Assembly (NCBI GenBank): GCA_028292305.1
Contig: JAQGMQ010000882.1
Location: 1 to 6,125, forward strand
From: Rhodoferax sp.
GTDB taxonomy: Bacteria > Pseudomonadota > Gammaproteobacteria > Burkholderiales > Burkholderiaceae_C
Direction of reading: 5' to 3'
Length of the DNA stretch: 6,125 bases
Below, piece by piece: positions 1 to 6,125 of the stretch (its first letter is position 1; each line of letters starts with the position of its first letter). The translations under genes and the position numbers were made by a program. Below the pieces are notes generated by a model, which saw only the letters and a program-made list of their open reading frames with translations, did no database searches and was not told the origin of the DNA.

Positions 1-309
1 CAGCGCCAGCACCGCGCCCAGCGCCAGCGCTTCCTTGACGCCGATGCGGCCGGCGGTGACGGGCCGGCCGGCCGTGCGCTTGACGTGCTTGTCGAAGTCG
101 CGGTCGGCGACATCGTTGACGCAGCAACCGGCGCTGCGCATGAGGATGGTGCCGAGCGTGAAGACGGCCAGCAGGTGCCAGCCCGGGAAACCGCCAGCGG
201 CGATCCACAAGGCGCTGAGCGATGGCCACAGCAACAGCAGCCAGCCGGCCGGCCGGTCCCAGCGGATCAGTTGCAGGTAAAGCTGGAATCGGGACGGGGA
301 TGAAGTCAT
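1..309 (-). CDS. ubiA: 4-hydroxybenzoate polyprenyltransferase UbiA, N-terminal part (3' end outside the window)
   Basis: UbiA is an inner-membrane prenyltransferase that attaches the polyprenyl tail to 4-hydroxybenzoate in ubiquinone biosynthesis. The frame is open from an ATG at 309 to the window edge, giving exactly 103 codons. Residues 14-31 (LIRWDRPAGWLLLLWPSL) match the usual UbiA start, where a basic/aromatic segment leads into the first membrane helix. Residues 65-73 (NDVADRDFD) are the first Asp-rich, Mg-diphosphate-binding motif, followed by KHVKRTAGRP, also typical of the family. Usual length is about 290 aa, so roughly the last two thirds, including the second Asp-rich motif, lie outside. 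No clear Shine-Dalgarno precedes the ATG; an in-frame TTG four codons upstream (319-321) is an alternative. It lies 70 nt downstream of the peroxidase stop in the same direction, so co-transcription is possible but not shown. Confidence 0.95.
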   Translation of the reverse strand, partial: MTSSPSRFQLYLQLIRWDRPAGWLLLLWPSLSALWIAAGGFPGWHLLAVFTLGTILMRSAGCCVNDVADRDFDKHVKRTAGRPVTAGRIGVKEALALGAVLAL

Positions 310-379
310 CGGTGGACGCAACGTTCGGGCTGGCCGTCGTGCGCCAAGCGCGCCGTCGACCTTTTGTTCTGGAGGCAGC

Positions 380-1318
380 TCAGGCAGGCGGGATCGCGGC
401 GGCTATGCCCAGCTGGCGCAGATCGAGCTGGCCGTTCAGCACCGGCGGGCACCACAGGTAGGCACCCGACACCGGCTTGGAGAAGCCGAACAGCGCATCG
501 GTCTCGCCGTCCTCATAACCGGCCATGCGCCGCATCTGCGCCTCGAACGCCGCGTGTGAATGGCCGAAGGCCACGAAGAACAGGCCGAACTTGTTGGACA
601 GCGCCCAGGGCATCGAGCGGCGCAGCACGAAGGCTTCGGGGTCGAAGCTTTCCTGCGCGGTGCGTTTCACGTGGGCCGAGATTGGCGCGTCGTCGATCTC
701 TTCGTTGTCGGTGATGCGGCGGCCCATGACGTGGTCGCGCACCTCGGCGGTCATGTCCTCGAACGCGTCGAGGTCGTGCACCCATTGCTGCACGGCCACG
801 TAGCTGCTCTCGTCCAGGCCCGGGCCTTGGCCGCTGACCAGCGCGGCGGCGATGGCGGCATCGCCCTGCGGGTTTTCCGTGCCGTCTTCGTAGCCGCTCA
901 GGTCGCGCCCGTGCGCCGCGGTCGGCTCGCCGTGGCGAAAGGCCTCGACCACGCGGTCCAGGTGCAGGGCCGGTGTGAGTGCGCGCTCCAGCTTGCGTGT
1001 GGCCAACACCATCTCGCCGCGGTCGCTGCCGCGCAGCCAGCACCACAATGCGGTGGGCGTGCTGGGCACGTGCACGCCGTGTTCCGACAAGTCGGGCATC
1101 TCGGCCAGATCGGGCACCGTGGCGCCGAGCGCCTCGACCAGCCTCGGTCCGACGCCGATGACCAGACGGTTGCCGTCGGCCAGCGCGGCCAGCCTGACCA
1201 GCGCCTCGGTCAATGCGGCACGACCCGCCTCGGGGCTGACCGAGAAAATCACATACCGGCCCACCGGCGGAATCGGCGCCATGATGCCGGGTTGTACAAA
1301 CTTCAACGTGGAATCCAT
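380..1318 (-). CDS. DyP-type haem peroxidase (class P/B, YfeX-like)
   Basis: This is a dye-decolourising-type peroxidase, a haem enzyme that reduces H2O2 with an organic or other electron donor. Counted from the ATG at 1318 (312 aa), the diagnostic GxxDG motif is at 142-146 (GYEDG, followed by TENP), with distal Asp145. The proximal haem ligand is His216 in DAPISAHVKRT and the distal Arg is Arg233 in VLRRSMPW. Spacings of 71 and 17 residues closely match those I recall for E. coli YfeX (D143, H215, R232). The C-terminal FGFSKPVSGAYLWCPP block is also typical. No signal peptide is visible, so it is probably cytoplasmic. The start is ambiguous: in-frame candidates are ATG 1318, ATG 1330 and TTG 1336, none with a strong ribosome binding site. 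I chose 1318 because homologues begin shortly before the QPGI motif. It follows oxyR by 25 nt on the same strand, suggesting one transcript. The physiological reductant cannot be inferred. Confidence 0.94.
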   Translation of the reverse strand: MDSTLKFVQPGIMAPIPPVGRYVIFSVSPEAGRAALTEALVRLAALADGNRLVIGVGPRLVEALGATVPDLAEMPDLSEHGVHVPSTPTALWCWLRGSDRGEMVLATRKLERALTPALHLDRVVEAFRHGEPTAAHGRDLSGYEDGTENPQGDAAIAAALVSGQGPGLDESSYVAVQQWVHDLDAFEDMTAEVRDHVMGRRITDNEEIDDAPISAHVKRTAQESFDPEAFVLRRSMPWALSNKFGLFFVAFGHSHAAFEAQMRRMAGYEDGETDALFGFSKPVSGAYLWCPPVLNGQLDLRQLGIAAAIPPA

Positions 1319-1343
1319 TTTTTCGACCATGCGCAAAAAGCCG

Positions 1344-2306
1344 TCAGGATAAACGTTTCACACCCGGTAGTTCGCAAGCGTAGATGGCGTTGCGCAACGC
1401 GGCGATGGCCTCGTAGCGCGTAAAGCTGCGGCGCCAGGCCAGCACCACGCGGCGCGTGGGTGGATCGCCGTCGAAGGGCAGGTAACGCACGTAGGCATCT
1501 TCATCGCGCTTGCGTTTGGCGCGCACGTTGGTGGCGCTCATGGCATCGCGCGGCACGCTCAGGCGCGGCACCAGCGTGACGCCCATACCCGCGGCCACCA
1601 TGTGTTTGATGGTTTCGAGCGACGAGCCTTCGAAGCTCTTGCGGATGCCTTCGGCGTCGCTGGAGAACCGCGCGAACTCGGGGCACACCTCGAGCACGTG
1701 GTCGCGGAAGCAATGGCCACTGCCCAGCAGCAGCATGGTCTCGCGCTTCAACGCTTCGGCATTCACCGTCTCACCCTTGGCCAGCGGGTGGGCGCTCGGC
1801 ACCACCGCCAGGAAGGGCTCGTCGTACAGCGGCGCGATGGCCAGCCCGGTGTCGGGAAACGGCTCGGCCATGATGGCGCAGTCGATCTCGCCGGTGCGCA
1901 GCATTTCCAGCAGCTTGACGGTGAAGTTCTCCTGCAGCATCAGCGGCATCTGCGGCGTGTGGTCGATGGTCTGGCGCACCAGGTCGGGCAGCAGGTAGGG
2001 CGCGATGGTGTAGATCACGCCCAGGCGCAGCGGACCGGCCAGCGGGTCCTTGCCGCGCTTGGCGATTTCCTTGATGTTGGCCGCCTGCTCCAGCACGCTT
2101 TGCGCCTGGCGCACGATCTCTTCACCCAGCGGCGTGACGGTGACCTCGTTGGCACTGCGCTCGAACAGTTTGACGTCGAGTTCTTCCTCGAGTTTCTTGA
2201 TCGCGACCGACAGCGTGGGCTGCGACACGTAGCAGGCGTCGGCGGCTTTGCCGAAGTGTTTCTCGCGGGCGACGGCCACGATGTACTTGAGTTCGGTCAG
2301 GGTCAT
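1344..2306 (-). CDS. oxyR: Hydrogen peroxide-sensing LysR-type regulator OxyR
   Basis: OxyR is a cytoplasmic tetrameric transcription regulator that activates peroxide defence genes when two cysteines form a disulfide. The N-terminal winged helix-turn-helix spans roughly residues 1-60 (AADACYVSQPTLSVAIKKLE), and the LysR substrate-binding fold follows from about residue 88. Counted from the ATG at 2306 (320 aa), the peroxidatic GHCFRD motif has His198 and Cys199, and the resolving Cys is Cys208. These are the same numbers as in E. coli OxyR. The next conserved block is SSLETIKHMVAAG. This start aligns residue for residue with the E. coli N-terminus. An in-frame ATG at 2315, with a GGTGG six nt upstream, would add three residues and cannot be excluded. 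It is the first gene of a likely oxyR-peroxidase unit and is divergent from the phosphoesterase at 2513. No mutation of key residues is visible, so it should be redox active. Confidence 0.96.
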   Translation of the reverse strand: MTLTELKYIVAVAREKHFGKAADACYVSQPTLSVAIKKLEEELDVKLFERSANEVTVTPLGEEIVRQAQSVLEQAANIKEIAKRGKDPLAGPLRLGVIYTIAPYLLPDLVRQTIDHTPQMPLMLQENFTVKLLEMLRTGEIDCAIMAEPFPDTGLAIAPLYDEPFLAVVPSAHPLAKGETVNAEALKRETMLLLGSGHCFRDHVLEVCPEFARFSSDAEGIRKSFEGSSLETIKHMVAAGMGVTLVPRLSVPRDAMSATNVRAKRKRDEDAYVRYLPFDGDPPTRRVVLAWRRSFTRYEAIAALRNAIYACELPGVKRLS

Positions 2307-2315
2307 GGACGCCAT

Positions 2316-2512
2316 TCTCTACCACCCGTCGTGCAACGGTCCAGTCTGGCGACGGCGGGGTCCGCACCGGCAAGGTTTTTAACGCGTGTCTGCCACGATG
2401 GAGCCTGCGCGATCCGCCAGGACCGTTACAACTCGGCCCTGTTATTTGCCATGTTTGCTGGCTAGCATGCGCCTGCATTCCGCACCAAACACAACACACT
2501 ACAGGAGCGCCC
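2316..2512. promoter_or_regulatory. Divergent intergenic region between oxyR and the phosphoesterase gene
   Basis: This stretch must hold the promoters for oxyR (minus) and for the phosphoesterase (plus). I could not identify a convincing -35/-10 pair on either strand. TTGCCA at 2446-2451 and TAGCAT at 2463-2468 resemble the two boxes but are only 11 nt apart. No copy of the OxyR half-site pattern ATAG/CTAT at regular spacing is visible. An 8-bp inverted pair, AACGGTCC (2335-2342) and GGACCGTT (2420-2427), lies within it. The assignment as a control region rests on gene orientation only. Confidence 0.55.
2503..2507 (+). promoter_or_regulatory. Ribosome binding site of the phosphoesterase gene
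   Basis: AGGAG lies 5 nt upstream of the ATG at 2513. It is the clearest Shine-Dalgarno in the left half of the window and fixes the start that includes the His-Asp repeat in the protein. Confidence 0.85.
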
Positions 2513-4231
2513 ATGTCCCCATCCAACCCTACCCATCACGATCACGATCACGATCACAAAGCGGCCTCAGACGCTGAGCCCGAGATCCTCACCCCACCCG
2601 AACTGAAGCGCCGCCACTTCCTGGGCGGCATGGCCACCGCCGGCATCGGCGCGTCGCTCACGGCCTGCGCCACCGACGGCATGCGCGGCCCCGCGGCCAT
2701 GGCGTCCGGCCCGCTGGATGCGGCGCTGCAGAAAAACGTGAAGACCGTGGTGGTGATCTACGGCGAAAACCGCAGCTTCAACAACCTGTTTGCCAACTTC
2801 CCCGGGCTGGAGAAGCCCCTGTCGTCGCTGAAGCCCGGCGACTTCGCGCAGCGCGACCGCGACGGCAAACTGCTCGGCAAGCTGCCGCAGACCTGGGGCG
2901 GCATCGTGCAGATGGGACCGCAGGTGGTCGAGGGCGTGACCTACGAGGTCGGCAAGCAATACCAGCCCGATCTGCCCAATGCGCCCTTCGAACTCAAGGG
3001 GCCGCAAGGCGAAGCCCTGCCGCTGGGCCTGGTGACGCGGGACCTGATCCACGCGTTCTATCACAACCAGATGCAGATCAACGGCGGCAAGAACGACGGC
3101 TTCATCGCCTGGGGCGACGCCGGCGGCATCACCATGGGCCACTACGCCGACACCCGTTTCAATCTGCGGCTGTGGGACATCGCGCGCGAGTTCGTGCTGT
3201 GCGACAACTTCTTCCAGGGCGCGTTCGGCGGCTCGTTCCTGAACCACCAGTATTTGGTGACGGGCACGGTGCCGTTTTATCCCAACGTGATGACGTCGCC
3301 GGCGCGCAGCCAGGTCGCCAAGGTGCAGAGCAGCGACCCGACCGACATCCGCCTGGTGCCCGCCGACAACAGCCCGGCGAGCGCCATGGAAGGCCCGCCG
3401 CGGTTCGGCCCGAATGCGCTCACGCCCGATGGTTACGCCGTCAACACCATGGCGCCGCCCTACTGGCCCACGCTGGCGCGCGACCGTGCCAAGCCCGACT
3501 ATGCCGACGCCACTTCGCCCAGCGTGCTGGTGCCGCAGGTGCACCACCACATCGGCGACAAGCTCGACCAGAAAGGCGTGGACTGGGCCTGGTATGCGGG
3601 CGGCTGGCAAGCTACGCTGGACCAGTTCAAGGACTCGGCTGGCGTACCGAAGATTCCCAATTTCCAGTACCACCACCAGCCGCTGAACTACTTCAAGAAT
3701 CTCGGCCCCGAGAACATGACGGCGCGTACCAGGCACTTGCGCGACGGTGGCCTGGGCGACGAAAGCGGCACCAACCGCTTCTTCGCCGACATCGAAGCCG
3801 GCAAGCTGCCACCGGTCACGTTCTACAAACCCCAGGGCAACCTGAACATGCACGCCGGATACGCCGACGTGGCCTCGGGCGACCGGCACATCGCCCACGC
3901 CATCAAGCTGCTGCGTGCCAGCCCGCAGTGGGACAACATGGTGGTGATCGTCACCGTGGACGAAAACGGCGGTTGGTGGGACCACGTGGCCCCGCCGAAG
4001 GGCGACCGCTGGGGGCCGGGCACGCGGCTGCCGGCGCTGGTGATCTCGCCGTTCGCCAAGAAGGGCACGGTGGACCACACCATCTACGACACCGGCTCGG
4101 TGCTGCGCTTGATCACGCGGGTGTTCGGCCTGGAGAAGCTGGATGGCCTGAAGGAACGCGACAACGCCATGCAGGCCCGCGGCCAGTTGCCGATGGGCGA
4201 CATGAGCAACGCGTTGCAGTTCACGGCCTGA
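2513..4231 (+). CDS. Tat-exported acid phosphatase / phosphoesterase family protein, probable lipoprotein
   Basis: This 572-aa protein belongs to the phosphoesterase family that includes Francisella acid phosphatase AcpA and bacterial phospholipases C (PF04185-type). It probably hydrolyses phosphate esters outside the cytoplasm. The start is fixed by AGGAG 5 nt upstream. Residues 8-15 are HHDHDHDH. A twin-arginine signal follows (KRRHFLGG, Arg33-Arg34), then a hydrophobic stretch ending in a lipobox LTAC with Cys52, so export by Tat and lipid anchoring are likely. Family motifs: GENRSFNNLF (84-93) with metal-binding Glu85/Asn86; DNFFQGAFGGSFLNHQYLV (231-249), where Ser241 is the probable nucleophile by analogy to AcpA; NMHAGYADV with His447; and VDENGGWWDHVAPP (482-495) with Asp483/Glu484. 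The protein appears complete. It is divergent from oxyR and convergent with the small lipoprotein gene. The substrate (phosphomonoester or phospholipid) cannot be decided; AcpA-like phosphatase is favoured by the GGSFLNHQ motif. Confidence 0.93.
   Translation: MSPSNPTHHDHDHDHKAASDAEPEILTPPELKRRHFLGGMATAGIGASLTACATDGMRGPAAMASGPLDAALQKNVKTVVVIYGENRSFNNLFANFPGLEKPLSSLKPGDFAQRDRDGKLLGKLPQTWGGIVQMGPQVVEGVTYEVGKQYQPDLPNAPFELKGPQGEALPLGLVTRDLIHAFYHNQMQINGGKNDGFIAWGDAGGITMGHYADTRFNLRLWDIAREFVLCDNFFQGAFGGSFLNHQYLVTGTVPFYPNVMTSPARSQVAKVQSSDPTDIRLVPADNSPASAMEGPPRFGPNALTPDGYAVNTMAPPYWPTLARDRAKPDYADATSPSVLVPQVHHHIGDKLDQKGVDWAWYAGGWQATLDQFKDSAGVPKIPNFQYHHQPLNYFKNLGPENMTARTRHLRDGGLGDESGTNRFFADIEAGKLPPVTFYKPQGNLNMHAGYADVASGDRHIAHAIKLLRASPQWDNMVVIVTVDENGGWWDHVAPPKGDRWGPGTRLPALVISPFAKKGTVDHTIYDTGSVLRLITRVFGLEKLDGLKERDNAMQARGQLPMGDMSNALQFTA
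2535..2557 (+). repeat. Short tandem repeat ATCACG (about 3.8 copies) inside the phosphoesterase N-terminus
   Basis: The 6-bp unit ATCACG is repeated three times perfectly plus ATCAC. It encodes most of the HHDHDHDH tract. Because the unit is two codons long, gain or loss of a unit would keep the reading frame and only change the number of His-Asp pairs. Confidence 0.9.
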
Positions 4232-4237
4232 ACCCGC

Positions 4238-4255
4238 GACCGCAAGCCGGCGGTC
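4238..4255. terminator. Possible hairpin between convergent genes
   Basis: GACCGC (4238-4243) and GCGGTC (4250-4255) form a perfect 6-bp GC-rich stem with a 6-nt loop. It lies in the 36-nt gap between the phosphoesterase stop and the lipoprotein stop. Position fits a shared bidirectional terminator, but neither strand shows a U-tract after the stem, so it is at best a weak or atypical one. Confidence 0.35.
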
Positions 4256-4267
4256 TTCAGCCGATGA

Positions 4268-4459
4268 CTAGTCGGGAATCACGGCGCCGATGACGGCGCC
4301 CGTGGCCTTGACGCCCGTCTTCACCACCACCACGCCGGTGGTGACCACCGCATCGGCCACGGCGATCACGGCGCAGCCGCTGCACAGGCCGCACAGCGCC
4401 AGCAAGGCCGCCGCAAAGCAACGCGCACCACAGTGAACCCAGTGCCGGGACCCACGCAT
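4268..4459 (-). CDS. Small (63 aa) putative lipoprotein
   Basis: The protein has an N-terminus with basic residues (MRGSRHWVHCGARC), a hydrophobic segment (FAAALLALCGL) and a lipobox-like CSGC, with Cys29 as the probable lipidated residue. The -3 position is Cys rather than the usual Leu. The mature part is short and rich in Val, Ala, Gly and Thr, with repeated TG steps, and ends in GAVIPD. It resembles small uncharacterised proteobacterial lipoproteins with a VVDTVV..AVKTTG..VIPD-like pattern; the function is unknown. The start is decided by AGGAG at 4466-4470, 6 nt upstream of the ATG at 4459. An ATG two codons earlier (4465) abuts the AGGAG and is unlikely. The same frame stays open much further upstream, antisense-like within the helicase gene, but that extension is Arg/Ala-rich shadow sequence. 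The gene follows the helicase on the same strand after about 60 nt. Confidence 0.75.
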   Translation of the reverse strand: MRGSRHWVHCGARCFAAALLALCGLCSGCAVIAVADAVVTTGVVVVKTGVKATGAVIGAVIPD

Positions 4460-4465
4460 GAACAT

Positions 4466-4470
4466 CTCCT
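4466..4470 (-). promoter_or_regulatory. Ribosome binding site of the small lipoprotein gene
   Basis: AGGAG on the minus strand, 6 nt before the ATG at 4459. It supports a short lipoprotein gene rather than the long open frame extending to about 5074. Confidence 0.8.
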
Positions 4471-4521
4471 GAACGCTCGACAAAAACAGGATGCTAACCC
4501 GTTCCAAGGCCCGCCATCCCG

Positions 4522-6125
4522 TCAAACCGAATGCGTGGCGAAATGCGCACGCACCGCCTCCAGCGAATTGCGCACGCGGTGCAGCATCGGCGACGGCCCA
4601 GCCGCCGACAGCACCAGGCGCTGCGTGGCGCGGGTCATGGCCACATACAGCAGCCGCACTTCTTCTTCCATCGGCTCCTCTTTCAAGGGCATGACCTGCA
4701 GGCCGACCACATAGACCAGCGGAAACTCCAGGCCCTTGGCACTGTGCATCGTCAACAGCTTCACACAGCGCGCCGCCCAGTCCATGCGCTGGCCCGCGTC
4801 GGACATCGACCGGCATTCGGTGCCCTGCCGGCGCAGCGCCAACGCGATGCCGGCCAACTGGTAGCGCGTGCGGGCCAGGATGACGATGTCGGCCGGGGCC
4901 ACACCGTCGGCCAGCGCCTGCGCCACGTGGCCAGCCACGGCGCGGGCCTCCTGGTCCTGGTTGGCGGCCTCGACCAGCACCGGCAGCGGGCCGCGCCGGC
5001 CCGCGCTGGCCGGGTGCACGGTGCGCATGGCTTCGTCGCTCTCGGCGCGTTCGGCCAGCAGCCCTTGCGCGCAATGCATGGCCAGAGCCAGCACCTCGGC
5101 CGTGTTGCGGTAGTTGAGCCGCAGTACGCTGGTGCGGCCCTGGGCCTGGATGCCGAGACTGGCGAAGTTGAACTTCTTGCGCTTCTTCTGGTAGATCGAC
5201 TGCGCATCGTCGTACAGCACCAGCAGCGACTGGGAAGACGCGTCGACCATGCGCGCGGCCATCTGCAGCCAGGCGTCCTGGAAGTCATGGGCCTCGTCGA
5301 TCAACAGCGCCGTGTACTGCCCGCCGGGCACCAGGCCCGTCTCCACCGACCGGCACACCGTGTCCGACAAGGCGGCGTAATAGGCGTTGTCGGACAGGCC
5401 TTGCGGCACAGCCAGCTGGTAGCTGCGCTTGAGATCCTGGCACCAGCTGTGGAAGGTGCGCACCACGACCCGCTCGTCCACACCGCGCTCGCGGAGCATG
5501 GCGTCGATACGCTCGCACAGCGCGCGGTTGTAGCAAAGCACGAGGATCGGTTTTTCCGGCCTGGCCGCGGCCGCCAGCTGCTGGGCGCGGAAGATCAGGA
5601 TCATGGTCTTGCCCGAGCCCGCCGCACCGTGGATCACGCGGTGCCCCTCGCCCAGCGTGCGGGCCACCTGCTCCTGCTGCAGATCCATGACTTCCATCAG
5701 GTCGGGCAGCACCCATTCGGCGGCCTGGCCACCGGTGTCATCGTCCGCTGAATTGGCGTCGAACAGGCTGGTCTGGCGCATGCGGATTTCGGGGAACAGA
5801 TGCCAGCGCACGCGGTCGCGCTGAGGCAGGCTCAGCGCTTCTGGCGTCCAGCCGGCATACATCCCCCACAGCCGCTTCTCGAATTCATAGGCGTCGACGT
5901 CTTCGTCCAGGTCGTCGCGCAGCAGGGTCTTGTATTCGGGGAAGGCGGCCGCGAAGTCGGTGCCGGCGGTCTGTTTGGCGCGCTGGTTCGACATCACGCA
6001 GCCCCAGCCGTAGGGCACGCGGGTCTTGCCCTTGAACGGCCCGGCGTCGTGCACCAGCGCCGGGTCGCGCTGGAGCACATCGTTCAGGTCCATGGCGTAG
6101 CGCCGCGCCTGCAGCAGCGGATGCT
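4522..6125 (-). CDS. UvrD/Rep-type SF1 DNA helicase with an N-terminal NERD-like region (5' end outside the window)
   Basis: This is an ATP-dependent superfamily 1A helicase, expected to unwind DNA in the cytoplasm. Counted from the Met at 6093, motifs in order are: Gln motif LQQEQ (138-142); Walker A GAAGSGKT (156-163); motif II LLIDEAHD with Asp266/Glu267; motif III LVLYDDAQSIYQ (291-302); motif IV LRLNYRN with Arg329; motif V LLTMHSAKGLEFPLVYVVG (446-464); and motif VI RLLYVAMTRA with Arg488. All catalytic motifs are intact. Before the helicase, residues 1-40 (VLQRDPALVHDAGPFKGKTR, then PYGWGCVMSN) resemble the end of a NERD nuclease-related domain. Translation upstream of 6093 stays open to the edge and reads HPLLQARRYA, again NERD-like, so the true start lies beyond the window and the ATG at 6093 is internal. 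The stop is at 4522. The role could be DNA repair or, as for some NERD helicases, defence; the sequence does not decide. Confidence 0.92.
   Translation of the reverse strand, partial: HPLLQARRYAMDLNDVLQRDPALVHDAGPFKGKTRVPYGWGCVMSNQRAKQTAGTDFAAAFPEYKTLLRDDLDEDVDAYEFEKRLWGMYAGWTPEALSLPQRDRVRWHLFPEIRMRQTSLFDANSADDDTGGQAAEWVLPDLMEVMDLQQEQVARTLGEGHRVIHGAAGSGKTMILIFRAQQLAAAARPEKPILVLCYNRALCERIDAMLRERGVDERVVVRTFHSWCQDLKRSYQLAVPQGLSDNAYYAALSDTVCRSVETGLVPGGQYTALLIDEAHDFQDAWLQMAARMVDASSQSLLVLYDDAQSIYQKKRKKFNFASLGIQAQGRTSVLRLNYRNTAEVLALAMHCAQGLLAERAESDEAMRTVHPASAGRRGPLPVLVEAANQDQEARAVAGHVAQALADGVAPADIVILARTRYQLAGIALALRRQGTECRSMSDAGQRMDWAARCVKLLTMHSAKGLEFPLVYVVGLQVMPLKEEPMEEEVRLLYVAMTRATQRLVLSAAGPSPMLHRVRNSLEAVRAHFATHSV

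Noticed and set aside
61..256. Repeated GGCCGGCCGGCC runs at 61-74 and 244-256
   Set aside because: Both lie in ubiA and are explained by GC-rich codons for conserved Gly-Arg-Pro and Arg-Pro-Ala-Gly; they are not a structured repeat.
380..420. C-terminal LGIAAAIPPA of the peroxidase as an encapsulin cargo-loading peptide
   Set aside because: Only the LGI resembles the known loading peptides, the GSL core is missing, the tail is not an extended linker, and no encapsulin gene is in the window.
560..1423. Plus-strand open frame across the peroxidase gene
   Set aside because: Composition is repetitive (His, Gln, Arg, Val) and no family motif is visible; the minus strand carries an intact haem peroxidase.
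2567..4078. Long open frame of about 500 codons on the minus strand across the phosphoesterase gene
   Set aside because: It is antisense to a gene with clear motifs, has a Val/His/Arg/Ala-biased low-information composition, and shows no recognisable domain. It is a high-GC shadow frame.
4476..4505. GGAAC followed after 19 nt by GTCGAG, resembling an envelope-stress (sigma-E type) promoter before the small lipoprotein
   Set aside because: The spacing is slightly long, and the predicted transcript start would fall in or beside the AGGAG at 4466-4470, leaving no usable leader.
4531..5751. Plus-strand open frame of about 400 codons across the helicase
   Set aside because: Antisense shadow of a helicase with all SF1 motifs intact; His/Gln/Arg-rich with no domain.

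Overview
The window looks like chromosomal DNA of a GC-rich Gram-negative bacterium, most likely a betaproteobacterium of the Burkholderiales (Comamonadaceae-like). The basis is the high GC content, the protein resemblances (UbiA, OxyR, a YfeX-like DyP peroxidase, a Tat-exported phosphoesterase) and the clustering of oxyR near ubiA. The genus is not resolvable from the sequence alone. I see no mobile element, CRISPR array, tRNA or rRNA.

Left block (1-2306, all on the minus strand, read right to left): oxyR (peroxide-sensing LysR regulator), then a class P/B DyP-type haem peroxidase starting about 25 nt after the oxyR stop, then 70 nt further on the 5' part of ubiA (4-hydroxybenzoate polyprenyltransferase), cut by the window edge. 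The oxyR-peroxidase pair looks like a two-gene unit in which a peroxide sensor and a peroxide-consuming enzyme share a transcript. ubiA is a quinone biosynthesis gene that may be read through or have its own promoter.

Middle (2307-4231): a divergent intergenic region of about 200 bp separates oxyR from a plus-strand gene for a Tat-exported, probably lipid-anchored acid phosphatase/phosphoesterase (PF04185-type). Its N-terminus carries a His-Asp repeat ahead of the twin-arginine motif, encoded by a short ATCACG tandem repeat.

Right block (4268-6125, minus strand): a 63-aa lipoprotein convergent with the phosphoesterase, preceded by a UvrD/Rep-type SF1 helicase. The helicase's N-terminal part looks like the end of a NERD (nuclease-related) domain. 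Its reading frame runs off the right edge, so the ATG at 6093 is internal and the gene is partial.

I found no clear undescribed multi-gene system. The points most worth a second look are the oxyR-DyP coupling, the His-Asp tract placed before a cleavable Tat/lipoprotein signal, and the NERD-helicase with a small lipoprotein downstream.
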